64,000 nucleotides of DNA from Thioglobus_A sp964344985. GTDB lineage: Bacteria; Pseudomonadota; Gammaproteobacteria; PS1; Pseudothioglobaceae. Within the stretch, counting starts at the first letter, position 1. Every line of letters begins with the position of its first letter. The DNA is taken from the NCBI GenBank assembly GCA_964344985.1, contig CAYFPI010000001.1:1-64000 (forward strand), written 5' to 3'. Positions 50,771 through 59,986 of this stretch are shown in pieces. The notes under the pieces are model-generated. The model ran no database searches. It was not told the origin of the DNA and worked only from the letters and a program-made list of their open reading frames with translations. A program made the translations under genes and the position numbers.

Positions 50771-53059
50771 TTGAAAAAGAATACCAAACTAAAAGCTAAA
50801 AAACTCCCAAGACAAACTCGCAGTAAAGCCGGTAGTGAAATTCTATTTATTTCATTGGTTGCCATCGGGCTTGTTTACTTATTAGCACTATTCACATATT
50901 CCACCAATGAAAACCCTTGGTCAGGCGATGTTTTGTTAAATGCGCCCGTATCCAATGCAGCTGGTGTTTTTGGCGCCTATTTAAGCGACATATCTTTGTC
51001 TATTTTTGGCTTAAGTGCCTACATTATTCCTGTATCATTAATTTTACTTGGATGGCACACTCATCAAAATGTCAATCAAGACAAGCCTGCCAGATCGGTC
51101 GTTGCAATTCGCCTATTGGCACTCATTATTCTAATTGCTTTTTCAGCCGCTTTTTTAAGTCAAAACTTTTCTCAAGTCAGTGCTTCTGGTGGCTACTTAG
51201 GCATTAGCATGCATGACTACTTTGGTGTTTTATTTGGCTCTGCTTCGTTCATTATCTATCTAGGCATTATGATGATTAGCTTTAGCATTGCAGCAAGTGC
51301 TTCATGGATTAGTATCTTATCCTCAACAGGTGGCGCACTGTCTCGTTTGTTTGTAGTGTTACAACAAAATCGCAAGCAATCTAAGGCCAAAAAACAAGAA
51401 AAAATTAAAATTACACCGAAGCCAGCCCCAACTACCGTTGCAACTGGTGTGGTTGCTAAAGTTAAAAAAACCAAACTAAAAAAACCAAAAACAATCAATA
51501 AGCCGGCCAGCTCAAACCTATTTAACACTGCAACTGTTGCAGGCCTACCAAGTCTTGATTTGCTAGATGAGCCAGTTGTTAATACTGCTGGATATTCTCA
51601 AGAAGCACTAGAAGACATGTCTCGCCAAGTTGAGATCAAACTTAAGGATTTTGGCTTTGATGTTAGCATTACTACTGTTACACCAGGGCCTGTGGTTACT
51701 CAATTTGAAATCTCATTAGCGCCTGGGGTTAAAGTTTCTCAAATCATGAATCTTAATAAAGATTTAGCCCGCGCACTATTGGTAGAAAGCGTGCGCATTG
51801 TAGATGTTATTCCTGGAAAGCCTGTTATTGGGCTTGAAATTCCAAACACTCAACGTGAAATGATTAGCCTTAAAGAAGTGTTGGCCTCGCAAGAGTTTGC
51901 CAATTCCACTTCAACTCTAACCATGGGTCTTGGCAAAGACATTAACGGCCATCCAATTATTACCAATCTGGCAAAAATGCCTCATTTATTAGTTGCTGGT
52001 GCAACTGGAATGGGTAAATCGGTCGGCCTAAATGCAATGATTTTAAGTGTTCTATACAAGGCCAAGCCTGATGAAGTCCGCATCATCATGATTGATCCTA
52101 AAATTGTAGAGCTTGCTATTTATGCAGACATTCCACACTTGCTTACACCAGTTGTAACAGACATGAACCAAGCTGCTTCAGCACTTTGGTGGTGTGTTAA
52201 CGAAATGGAACGTCGCTATTCATTATTGGCAAAATTTGGCGTTAGAAATATTAATGGCTTTAACGAAAAACTAAAAAAAGCCAAAGAAAATGGCAAGCCT
52301 TTACTAGATCCGTCGTTTAACGAAAAAACCGCTGAAGAAGGAGAGCAGGCTCCTGAACTTGAAGCGCTTCCACTCATCATGCTGGTAATTGATGAATATG
52401 CTGATATGTTAGGTGCACTTGCCCAGGAAGATCGCGCCAAAGCTAAACGCGTAGAGGCGCTCATTGTGCGTCTTGCACAAAAAGCGCGTGCTGCTGGCAT
52501 TCACTTGATCATTGCTACTCAGCGCCCTAGTGTGGATGTTATTACAGGGCTTATCAAATCTAATGTACCAACCCGTGTGGCCTTTAAGGTTTCATCCAAG
52601 GTGGACTCTCGCACCATTCTAGACCAGGGCGGCGCTGAACAATTACTCGGCATGCTTTACATGACGCCTGGACTGTCTCACTTAACACGTGTACACGGTG
52701 CTTTTGTTGATGATGATGAAATCTTAAGAGTGGTCAACTTCTTAAAAGAAAATTCTGAAACTAACTATCTTGATGGCATTTTAAATGCTCACAGCGAATC
52801 ACAAGATTCACACGAAAGCGTCGACTCCACTTCATCGTCTGGAAATTCTGGCGAGATGGATCCTTTATATGATGAGGCTGTACAAATTGTCACCTCATCA
52901 AGAAGGGCGTCCATTTCTAGCTTGCAAAGAAGAATGCGCATTGGTTACAATCGTGCCGCACGCATCATTGAAGACATGGAAGCAGCTGGCGTTGTCAGCA
53001 CCATGAACAGTGCAGGCAATCGACAAGTACTGGCACCTGAGCCAATTACAGATGAATAG
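50771..53059 (+). CDS. ftsK: DNA translocase FtsK
   Basis: Septum-located DNA pump that coordinates chromosome resolution with division. 762 residues, close to the shorter FtsK/SpoIIIE-size members. Four N-terminal transmembrane helices (first: ILFISLVAIGLVYLLALF), a Lys/Pro-rich linker, the motor with Walker A LLVAGATGMGKSVGLNAM and Walker B PLIMLVIDEYADML, RLAQKARAAGIHLIIATQRP, and the C-terminal gamma winged helix (RRASISSLQRRMRIGYNRAARIIE, only part quoted as RRMRIGYNRAARIIEDME) that reads KOPS. The start is TTG at 50771. Overlaps lolA. Confidence 0.95.
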   Translation: MKKNTKLKAKKLPRQTRSKAGSEILFISLVAIGLVYLLALFTYSTNENPWSGDVLLNAPVSNAAGVFGAYLSDISLSIFGLSAYIIPVSLILLGWHTHQNVNQDKPARSVVAIRLLALIILIAFSAAFLSQNFSQVSASGGYLGISMHDYFGVLFGSASFIIYLGIMMISFSIAASASWISILSSTGGALSRLFVVLQQNRKQSKAKKQEKIKITPKPAPTTVATGVVAKVKKTKLKKPKTINKPASSNLFNTATVAGLPSLDLLDEPVVNTAGYSQEALEDMSRQVEIKLKDFGFDVSITTVTPGPVVTQFEISLAPGVKVSQIMNLNKDLARALLVESVRIVDVIPGKPVIGLEIPNTQREMISLKEVLASQEFANSTSTLTMGLGKDINGHPIITNLAKMPHLLVAGATGMGKSVGLNAMILSVLYKAKPDEVRIIMIDPKIVELAIYADIPHLLTPVVTDMNQAASALWWCVNEMERRYSLLAKFGVRNINGFNEKLKKAKENGKPLLDPSFNEKTAEEGEQAPELEALPLIMLVIDEYADMLGALAQEDRAKAKRVEALIVRLAQKARAAGIHLIIATQRPSVDVITGLIKSNVPTRVAFKVSSKVDSRTILDQGGAEQLLGMLYMTPGLSHLTRVHGAFVDDDEILRVVNFLKENSETNYLDGILNAHSESQDSHESVDSTSSSGNSGEMDPLYDEAVQIVTSSRRASISSLQRRMRIGYNRAARIIEDMEAAGVVSTMNSAGNRQVLAPEPITDE

Positions 53060-53633
53060 GCTTCTAGCCTTGCTGCTGGCTTTTTACACATCTATAATCT
53101 TTGCCAATACCAACAACGATTTCACAGATTTTTTTAATTCTACGGAATCTCTTAGTGCCGAATTCAATCAAAATACTTTTGATGAATACCAGCAATTAAT
53201 TGCCAGCAGCAAAGGCACAATTTGGTTTAAACGCCCACAACAATTACTGTGGCACACACACTCGCCTAACGATCAAAAGTTACTATTAACTGCAAATGAG
53301 CTATGGCTTATTGATACAGAATTAGAACAAGCAAGTCTACAAAAGATTGACGACTTGTCCCGCTCGCCACTCTATTGGCTGGTTAATCGCCCTAACGAAC
53401 TAGATAGCATCCCCACCTACCAAAAAACAACAAATGGCATTGATTGGTATTTGAATAATGAAAATCAGCAACTGGCTTTTGGCTTTAAAGACGGAATGCT
53501 TAATACAATCAAACTCAATAACGAGCTTTCTCAAACCATACAAGTAGTATTGAGCAATATCAGGCTCAATACAAACATTAAGCCATCGGTCTTTAAGCTG
53601 AGCCTAGGTCCAGATTTTGACGTAATTAGATAG
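53052..53633 (+). CDS. lolA: Outer-membrane lipoprotein carrier protein LolA
   Basis: Periplasmic chaperone that ferries lipoproteins from LolCDE to LolB. From ATG 53052 (inside the last codons of ftsK) it has 193 residues: signal peptide RLLALLLAFYTSIIFA, then LSAEFNQNTFDEYQQLIASS, GTIWFKRPQQLLWHTHSPND and LWLIDTELEQASLQKI. The ftsK-lolA-rarA order is common, although here rarA is elsewhere. A longer frame beginning at 53010 lies within ftsK and is unlikely. Confidence 0.88.
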   Translation: MNRLLALLLAFYTSIIFANTNNDFTDFFNSTESLSAEFNQNTFDEYQQLIASSKGTIWFKRPQQLLWHTHSPNDQKLLLTANELWLIDTELEQASLQKIDDLSRSPLYWLVNRPNELDSIPTYQKTTNGIDWYLNNENQQLAFGFKDGMLNTIKLNNELSQTIQVVLSNIRLNTNIKPSVFKLSLGPDFDVIR

Positions 53634-55022
53634 TTTTGGAAAACTTGGTTTTACTACTAGCAAGATAAGCGTCAAACACCATACAAATATTACGAATTAA
53701 CAGCTTTCCTTTTTCCATTACTGTGATTGAATGATCATCTAACTTAATCAGACCATCTTCATGCATCTCACTGAGCGCATCAAAAGCATCAGAAAAATAC
53801 TGGGAAAAGTCAATGCCAAACGCTGATTCAACTTTAGAAAAATCAAGCTCAAAATGACAAATCAAATCCATAATGACAGCTCGTCTAAGCTTGTCATCTT
53901 CATTGATTAATTGGCCTTTAATTACTGGCAATTCGCCCACGTCAATCCTTTGATAGTACTCCTCTAGGTTTTTTTCATTTTGAGAAAAACTGTCACCCAC
54001 TTGCCCGATTGAACTCAGCCCCAAACCCACAATATCACAATCTGCGTGGGTCGAATAACCTTGGAAATTTCTATATAGCTGTCCTTCACTTTGAGCAATA
54101 GCAAGAGGATCTTCTGGCAAGGCAAAATGATCCATACCAATATAAACATAGCCCTGGTCTAGCAAGAAATCTGTTGAATATTTAAAAATAGCCAGCTTTT
54201 CATCTGCGCTTGGCAGTTCTAACACATCAATACGTCGTTGCGGTTTAAACAGCTCTGGCAAGTGCGCGTAATTAAAAATAGAAATTCTATCTGGTCGCAN
54301 NNNNNNNNNNNNNNNNNNNNNNNNNNNNNNNNNNNNNNNNNNNNNNNNNNNNNNNNNNNNNNNNNTGTTTCAACTGATTGTTTTGGCAATCCGTAGATAA
54401 GATCAATACTAACTGACTTAAAACCATTGTCTCTAGAGATGTCAATAACCGACTTGGTCTGCTCAAAGCTTTGAATACGGTTTACTGCCTTTTGTACATC
54501 ATCATTAAAGTCTTGCACACCAAGACTAATACGATTAAATTTTGCCTTAGCTAAGGCCTTAATGGTTTGTTCATCAACGCCTCGTGGGTCAATTTCGATA
54601 GAATACTCACCATCTTCAATAAAATTAAACGCACTTTGTAATTTTTCACTCAAGCGAATAATTTGCTCATTAGATAAAAAAGTCGGCGTACCGCCACCAA
54701 AATGCATTTGCTCCACTTGTCTGTCTTTATCAAACAATGCGCCTTGTGCATCAATTTCTTTAAATAAAGCATCTAAGTATGGCTCAGCTTTGGTTTTGTC
54801 CTTAGTAACAACTTTATTGCAACCACAATAAAAACAAACCGTATCGCAAAAAGGTATGTGACAATATAGCGATATTGGGCCCTTACGCTGATTACTTAAC
54901 GCAACTTGAGACTGGTAATCTTTTTCAGAAAAGGTAGAAAAATTATTAGCCGTTGGGTAAGAAGTGTATCTAGGCCCAGAGCGATCATATTTTTTTATTA
55001 GTGCTAAATCAAATAAACTCAT
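53626..55022 (-). CDS. hemN: Oxygen-independent coproporphyrinogen III oxidase (contains assembly gap)
   Basis: Radical-SAM enzyme for anaerobic haem synthesis. N-terminal half: KKYDRSGPRYTSYPTANNF, cluster motif HIPFCDTVCFYCGCNK, MHFGGGTPTFLSNEQI and SVSIDLIYGLPKQSVET. C-terminal half after the gap: RPDRISIFNYAHLPELFK (in the correct frame), YIGMDHFALPEDPLA, NFQGYSTHADCDIVGLG. The 66 N at 54300-54365 change the frame, so the gap size is not exact. The gene is intact in outline (about 455 residues). An FNR-type box lies 126 bp upstream, and a strong terminator-like hairpin lies in the leader. Last 8 bp overlap the convergent lolA. Confidence 0.94.
54300..54365. other. Assembly gap (66 N) inside hemN
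   Basis: The two flanking reading frames differ although 66 is divisible by three; the gap length is therefore an estimate or a base is wrong nearby. Confidence 1.
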
Positions 55023-55028
55023 AACGCC

Positions 55029-55034
55029 ATTATA
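55029..55034 (-). promoter_or_regulatory. Possible proximal -10 of hemN
   Basis: A perfect TATAAT on the minus strand ends 7 bp before the hemN ATG. It would give an almost leaderless mRNA; no good -35 is seen 16-18 bp upstream, where the terminator hairpin lies. Confidence 0.35.
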
Positions 55035-55039
55035 CTCAT

Positions 55040-55070
55040 AAAAAATCCCTGCTAATTTAACAGGGATTTT
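55040..55070 (-). terminator. Intrinsic terminator/attenuator in the hemN leader
   Basis: AAAATCCCTG (55042-55051) pairs with CAGGGATTTT (55061-55070), followed on the minus strand by TTTTTT at 55040-55045. It ends 18 bp before the hemN start codon. Nothing else on either strand needs a terminator here, so it may attenuate transcripts from the FNR-dependent promoter or end a short RNA of about 70 nt. Confidence 0.75.
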
Positions 55071-55120
55071 GTTTAATAGGGTGGGGTCAGTTATTGCCTA
55101 ACCCCGGGGGAGAGTCTACA

Positions 55121-55161
55121 ATTTTATCAACACCTGACAACTAGCCCTTGACCACGGTCAA
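55121..55161. promoter_or_regulatory. FNR/DNR-type box between hemN and the CRP/FNR regulator
   Basis: TTGACCACGGTCAA at 55148-55161 has the two-fold symmetry TTGAC-N4-GTCAA. On the minus strand a TAAAAT (55121-55126) lies 31 bp from the box centre, the class II spacing, serving hemN. The box is also 83 bp before the regulator gene on the plus strand and may serve both. Confidence 0.75.
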
Positions 55162-55243
55162 GAAAATGAGAAAAAATTACCAATATTTGCTTATATCCAT
55201 AAAATAAAAGCGACAATCGACAATAAATGATACAATGTGAATT

Positions 55244-55966
55244 ATGATTCCAACTAAAGAACACCTTGATCGTTATCATGGATATTTACTTAAACTGCCA
55301 ATTTTTGCAGGTTTAAAAGAAGAGATTTTGAGGCCGTTTTTTGCCTCCATGCAAGTCAAGCAATTTCACAAAGGTGAAATAATTACTTTTGATGCTCAAG
55401 AGCATGCCAAACTCTATATTAATTACGATGGACTGTTCAAGCTAATCAGAATTGATGAACGAGGCGATGAAATTGTGCTTCGAATTATTGATAAAAAAAA
55501 CATCATCTCACCAATGCATTTTTCACCTCATTATGATGTTGCAGCTGATTTTGTTAAAAACACAACATTATTTTATTTTCCGCAAGAGGCTGTTGCTGAG
55601 CTGATGCAACACTCGCACCAGTTTTCACTAAACATTATTAATTTTTTGGCCGAACAAGTGCAATCATTAATGTTGAGCGCTGAAGTATTACAACTTAAAA
55701 CTGCGAAAGAAAAAGTAGGCTGGTATTTGGTGCACGCTAAAATTAACAATACTTTTGAACTGCCTTATTCAAAATCACTCACTGCCGCTTATCTCGGCAT
55801 GAAGCCTGAATCTTTCTCTAGGGCCTTGTCTGAGCTTAAAAAAGAAGGCGTGACTCTAGAAAACAAAAAAATCAAACTTTCTAATGGCGATGAACTGTGT
55901 GACTATTGTGATCCTGTTACTGGGTCTAATTGTTCATTTTTCAAAACAGAAAGGTGTATTCACTAA
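55244..55966 (+). CDS. CRP/FNR family regulator, DNR-like, with C-terminal Cys4 cluster
   Basis: 240 residues. N-terminal cyclic-nucleotide-binding fold (LPIFAGLKEEILRPFFASM, YINYDGLFKLIRIDERGDEI), the long dimer helix (ALNIINFLAEQVQSLML-like) and a winged helix with SLTAAYLGMKPESFSRALSEL. The E-xx-SR residues of FNR/DNR recognition helices are kept, so TTGAT/TTGAC half-sites are expected. The N-terminal cysteines of FNR are absent. Instead the last 22 residues contain C219-x2-C222-x7-C230-x7-C238, a possible Fe-S or zinc site. Position between hemN and nor suggests NO or oxygen control of these genes. Confidence 0.85.
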   Translation: MIPTKEHLDRYHGYLLKLPIFAGLKEEILRPFFASMQVKQFHKGEIITFDAQEHAKLYINYDGLFKLIRIDERGDEIVLRIIDKKNIISPMHFSPHYDVAADFVKNTTLFYFPQEAVAELMQHSHQFSLNIINFLAEQVQSLMLSAEVLQLKTAKEKVGWYLVHAKINNTFELPYSKSLTAAYLGMKPESFSRALSELKKEGVTLENKKIKLSNGDELCDYCDPVTGSNCSFFKTERCIH

Positions 55967-56129
55967 TAAAAATTTAGTAAATAATCAAAATAGATCTATT
56001 TTTGTCAAAAAATGACCTAATAATAACCACTTTTTGAACAAAAACAGCATTTTTAAATACTTTTTTATCCAAAAACAAGATAAATTGATAAAAATTTAGG
56101 AAATTTTCACTTTTATTGCCAAATTAAGC

Positions 56130-57959
56130 TTATAAAGTTAATCTGGCATACAGCATTGGCAAGGTTTTTGGCAAATCAGTAACTTTTTTAACCAAAGCAT
56201 AACCATTAGATCCAAATAAATTTGGCAAATAATCATTACCTTTTTCATCAATAGTAACGCAAAACACCTTTAGCCCTAAAGCTCGCGCTTCCGAAATAGC
56301 CTGCTTAGTATCTTCAATGCCGTACCTGCCTTCATACATGTCTAGATCATTAGGCTTGCCATCTGTTAGAATTAACAACAATTGCTGTTGTGCCACTTGT
56401 GGTTTTAAAAGCTCTGTTGCATGACGAATGCCTGCACCCATACGTGTGTAATAGCCCGGCTTAATGGCGGAGATTCGGCCTCTAATATTCGCACTATAAT
56501 TTTCATCAAAATCTTTCAGTGTGTGAATTCTAATAGGGTTGGTCTTTCTGGAGGAAAATCCATACATGCCAAATCTGTCGCCGGTCGCATGCAGGCTTTC
56601 TGCAAATAAATACAGACTATCTTGAATAACATCAATCACTCTTGAGTCGTCATTCACCCAAGTATCTGTTGATAAAGATAAATCAGCCAACAACAAGCAA
56701 GATAGGTCGCGCGCACCACTATTGAGTGATTTGTACAAATTACTCTTACCGTCACTAACGCCCGCTAAAGCATCAGACTTAAATTTTAAATAAGCATCGA
56801 GATCTGCTTCTTGGCCATCATTTTGTGCGTAATGCCAGACTCTTGCTGGAGTAATGGCTTGAAACTGATTGCGTAATTTTTTAGCCGTTGCTTTTAAATG
56901 TTCTGGTAATTCTAAGCTTTGATTCTCAGTAGAGACCAGTTTAACTACACGGCACTTGTCCTCAATAAGCTGTTGTTTTCTCCAGTCCCACTCTGGCAAC
57001 AAAATGCCTTCTTCCAATACCTCATCATCCATCGCCTCTGATGGCAAGTCCAGATCAAACTTCATTTGCACTTTAGAAGCGCGCTGATTACGCGCAATTG
57101 AAAGCTCATCTAAATCTTTGGCTACATCTTTAGCATGCTCCGGATCTTCGTCATCATCAACAGAACGATCCATGTTGGCAAATTCGCCCCAGGTAAAGAT
57201 ATTTTCCATTCGAACAGTAATTAAACCACGCCCTTTTTCTGGGGTTTCTACGCGTTTGGCTTGTTTTTTGCCAATATCGGTTGCATCTTTTTCTTGTCCC
57301 GTTCTCTGGTTGTCGCTATCACCAAAGTCTTGTTGATCGCTCAATGAAACTTGTGGCGGATTGGGGTGTAACCACAGCACAACTGGTCTAGGCATATATT
57401 TGCCTTTTAGTAGTGCGCCTACACTGCCAGGGTCTGACAATGCTTTGCGAATCAAGCTCTCAGTTTCCCTCTCAGATTTAGAGATTTGATCTAATGCTGG
57501 ACGTTGCTCTAAGTGTGCAGCAAGTAGTCGTTGATATAGTGACTCTAGCCCTGGAAATAACTCCAGTGCCTTTTGGGTACGTAATTGATTATCAATAATC
57601 CAGTCTTTGCCCGTATTAGGCGTTGCTGCAAGCGCAGATAGCCAAAGATACAAATCTTTATTTAAGGATTGTTTTGGAAAATAATCAATGACCGCAGGCA
57701 GTCGTAGCGAGTTATCATCAATCCAAGCAAACTCATATTTCTCTTGACTGCGTGCAATGCGTCTTAAAAATCCACGTTCTGATGTGTATTCGCTAGCATC
57801 AGTTTGCACCACATTTAACCCGCCATCACCGCCCAAGGCTCGAAAAAAGATACCAATTAGTTTTTTAACATCCGCCAGTTTGACTTGTGCTTCTGGATAA
57901 TTCTTATCCGCCATGCGGGTAATAAAATTATGCCAAATTTCACCAACACGTTCTTCCAT
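56130..57959 (-). CDS. norD: Nitric oxide reductase activation protein NorD
   Basis: Cytoplasmic VWA protein that works with the MoxR-type ATPase NorQ to insert or activate the non-haem iron of NorCB. 609 residues: N-terminal helical domain (EERVGEIWHNFITRMADK), an acidic middle part, and a C-terminal VWA domain with the MIDAS motif LLLADLSLSTDTWV (DxSxS), TRMGAGIRHATELL and LLILTDGKPNDLDMYEG. Last gene of the nor run; abuts the membrane protein gene upstream. Confidence 0.92.
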   Translation of the reverse strand: MEERVGEIWHNFITRMADKNYPEAQVKLADVKKLIGIFFRALGGDGGLNVVQTDASEYTSERGFLRRIARSQEKYEFAWIDDNSLRLPAVIDYFPKQSLNKDLYLWLSALAATPNTGKDWIIDNQLRTQKALELFPGLESLYQRLLAAHLEQRPALDQISKSERETESLIRKALSDPGSVGALLKGKYMPRPVVLWLHPNPPQVSLSDQQDFGDSDNQRTGQEKDATDIGKKQAKRVETPEKGRGLITVRMENIFTWGEFANMDRSVDDDEDPEHAKDVAKDLDELSIARNQRASKVQMKFDLDLPSEAMDDEVLEEGILLPEWDWRKQQLIEDKCRVVKLVSTENQSLELPEHLKATAKKLRNQFQAITPARVWHYAQNDGQEADLDAYLKFKSDALAGVSDGKSNLYKSLNSGARDLSCLLLADLSLSTDTWVNDDSRVIDVIQDSLYLFAESLHATGDRFGMYGFSSRKTNPIRIHTLKDFDENYSANIRGRISAIKPGYYTRMGAGIRHATELLKPQVAQQQLLLILTDGKPNDLDMYEGRYGIEDTKQAISEARALGLKVFCVTIDEKGNDYLPNLFGSNGYALVKKVTDLPKTLPMLYARLTL

Positions 57960-58351
57960 TACTCAACCTTGGGCAAAAAATTACTAATAATAGGATAACG
58001 CCAAGGCTGATTAGCCATGGCCTTAGCTAAGCCGAGCGCGCCAAATACTACCAATGTAGAATGCACAAAAGTAAAATATAGGATCACCCACATCCAAATG
58101 TAGGCATTATTAAAGCCACCGAACACCAGCAATAATGCCACAACAGCAATAATAATAACTCCACCAATTAAACTGGTAAAAAAAGTTTGTGTTAAATGTG
58201 ATAGCACCAGCACAGACGAATGGTTTCGATGCTTTATATATAATTTTGCCAACAGCAAAAAGGCCAAACCAGGCAATAACAGCAAATTTAACAAATACAA
58301 CACTTCAGTAGTAATGGCTAAATTTTGATGGTTTTTATCCCAATGTAGCAT
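57959..58351 (-). CDS. Membrane protein in the nor cluster, DUF4870/Tic20-like
   Basis: 130 residues from ATG 58351, with about three transmembrane helices (LYLLNLLLLPGLAFLLLAKL, FFTSLIGGVIIIAVVALLLVF, WVILYFTFVHSTLVVFGALG) and the ending GLAKAMANQPWRYPIISNFL, which resembles the end of DUF4870/Tic20-like proteins. Its start lies within the norQ 3' end and its stop abuts norD, so it is translated together with both. Its role in NO reductase biogenesis is unknown; it may be an additional assembly factor. Confidence 0.7.
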   Translation of the reverse strand: MLHWDKNHQNLAITTEVLYLLNLLLLPGLAFLLLAKLYIKHRNHSSVLVLSHLTQTFFTSLIGGVIIIAVVALLLVFGGFNNAYIWMWVILYFTFVHSTLVVFGALGLAKAMANQPWRYPIISNFLPKVE

Positions 58352-59126
58352 GCACAACTTCCATTAATGCTTCAATGGTTTCTTGGTCATCTGTTAACGG
58401 CTCAACCAGTGCTGAACGACAAGCATCAATCGCAGGCATGCCACTAGCAATCAAGGTAGCTGTATAAATAAGCAGTCGAGTAGAGGCAGCCTCTTCAAGG
58501 TCATGATCTTTAAGTGCTCGCATTGAGCTGGCAAGACTTACTAATTTTTCAGCACTATCTTTGTCAATATCAGTTTCTGCCAAAAGCACAAATATTTCTG
58601 TTTCTTTATCGGGAAAATCAAAGCTCATGGCGGTAAAACGCTGACGGGTACTGGGTTTCATGCCTTTTAGTAAATTCTGATAACCGGGGTTATAAGAAGT
58701 AACCAGCATAAACTCTTTTGGCGCCTCCAAGGTTTCACCAGTACGCTCAATGGGTAAAATTCGCCTATCGTCAGTGAGTGGATGCAAAACAACAGTTGTG
58801 TCTTTTCGCGCTTCAACCACCTCATCTAGATAGCAAATCGCCCCTTCTCTAACTGCTTTGGTTAATGGACCATCACACCAATAGGTGCCTTTTTCATTAA
58901 TTAAATGCCTGCCAACCAAATCAGCAGCAGTCAAATCATCATGGCAAGCAACTGTATAAAGCTCTCTACCAAGCTTGGCTGCCATGTGACGAATAAAGCG
59001 TGTTTTTCCACAGCCTGTTGGGCCTTTGATTAGTAGTGGCAATTGATTATTATAAGCATGCTCAAATAATTCCACTTCGTTGCCTTGTGGCTTGTAAAAC
59101 GGCAAATCTTGTTTTTGTTTATCCAT
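58335..59126 (-). CDS. norQ: MoxR-type AAA+ ATPase NorQ
   Basis: ATPase that remodels NorCB together with NorD (CbbQ/NirQ/NorQ family). 263 residues: FYKPQGNEVELFEHAY, Walker A LIKGPTGCGKTRFIRHMA, TVACHDDLTAADLVGRHL, Walker B AICYLDEVVEARKDTT, sensor FMLVTSYNPGYQNLLKGMKP in part, and RQRFTAMSFDFPD. CbbQ for Rubisco is close in sequence, but the adjacent norD, norB and norC decide for NorQ. Confidence 0.93.
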   Translation of the reverse strand: MDKQKQDLPFYKPQGNEVELFEHAYNNQLPLLIKGPTGCGKTRFIRHMAAKLGRELYTVACHDDLTAADLVGRHLINEKGTYWCDGPLTKAVREGAICYLDEVVEARKDTTVVLHPLTDDRRILPIERTGETLEAPKEFMLVTSYNPGYQNLLKGMKPSTRQRFTAMSFDFPDKETEIFVLLAETDIDKDSAEKLVSLASSMRALKDHDLEEAASTRLLIYTATLIASGMPAIDACRSALVEPLTDDQETIEALMEVVHATLG

Positions 59127-59136
59127 AATAATTTCT

Positions 59137-59406
59137 CTACACTGTAAATGCTAAGTAAATAACAATGCCTAATAGTATAAGCCAAATCAAAACCATCCAG
59201 CGCCAAAGGCCACTAGCATGTTTTAACTGCATAAAATGCTCACTAATTAGTGCGCCCTTAAATAGAGCGATGGCAAACACACCTAAGGATATCTCCATAC
59301 CTGACAACCCCATTTTTCCAACTTGATAAGTGACCAAAGTCAGCACTATTAATAGCAAAAAAACCACGGTTTCTATAGTTGTTGATTGTTTTTTTGTTTT
59401 CATCAT
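59137..59406 (-). CDS. norF: NorF-like small membrane protein (COX4-like)
   Basis: 89 residues, three predicted helices (VVFLLLIVLTLVTYQVG, ISLGVFAIALFKGALI, WMVLIWLILLGIVIYLAF) with HFMQLKHASG between the second and third. This matches the prokaryotic cytochrome oxidase subunit IV/NorF type. It supports full NO reductase activity in denitrifiers although it is not catalytic. Its start follows directly after the norE stop. Confidence 0.8.
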   Translation of the reverse strand: MMKTKKQSTTIETVVFLLLIVLTLVTYQVGKMGLSGMEISLGVFAIALFKGALISEHFMQLKHASGLWRWMVLIWLILLGIVIYLAFTV

Positions 59407-59407
59407 G

Positions 59408-59971
59408 CTACATCACATAAACCAAAGGAAATAAAATCAGCCAAACCAAATCAACCATATGCCAATAGCTAGCGCCAGTTTCAACACTGGTGCATTCTTT
59501 AGAGCAGTACATGCCTTTATTCATATTACGCGCCAGCACTGCTAGAATTATCAAGCCCAAAATCACATGTAAATAATGAAAAAAGGCCAATGACAAATAA
59601 AACATATAAAACGTATTGGTGCTCAAGGTAATGTCGTTGTCAATGTGATGGGCAAACTCATCAGTTTTAATAACGATAAATACCAGCCCCATAGCAACTG
59701 CCAACAACATCCATTTAAGCGCTGATTTTTGCTCATCTGCCTTAATGGCTATAACTGACCTAATAACAAAATAACTACTACTAAGTAACGCTATCGTATT
59801 GTACAACGCTGCTGTTGTATCTAGGTTTTGCTGATACAACTCAAACACTTCAATATTATCAATACGTGTTATTGCATAAGCAGCAAAAAATAAACCAAAC
59901 ACCAAAAGCTCGGCCATAATAAATAACCAAATAATAATTTCACCAGGTGGGTATCTTGTTGCCTTAGTCAT
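59408..59971 (-). CDS. norE: NorE, cytochrome oxidase subunit III-like
   Basis: 187 residues with five helices in the COX3 fold: PPGEIIIWLFIMAELLVFGL, ALLSSSYFVIRSVIAI, MLLAVAMGLVFIVIKTDEF, FYMFYLSLAFFHYLHVILGL and SYWHMVDLVWLILFPLVYV. In nor clusters this protein is NorE, an accessory of NorCB. It begins 16 bp after the strong hairpin at 59987-60014 and lacks a good ribosome site, so its expression may depend on read-through. Confidence 0.85.
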   Translation of the reverse strand: MTKATRYPPGEIIIWLFIMAELLVFGLFFAAYAITRIDNIEVFELYQQNLDTTAALYNTIALLSSSYFVIRSVIAIKADEQKSALKWMLLAVAMGLVFIVIKTDEFAHHIDNDITLSTNTFYMFYLSLAFFHYLHVILGLIILAVLARNMNKGMYCSKECTSVETGASYWHMVDLVWLILFPLVYVM

Positions 59972-59986
59972 ACTTATTCAAAAAAA

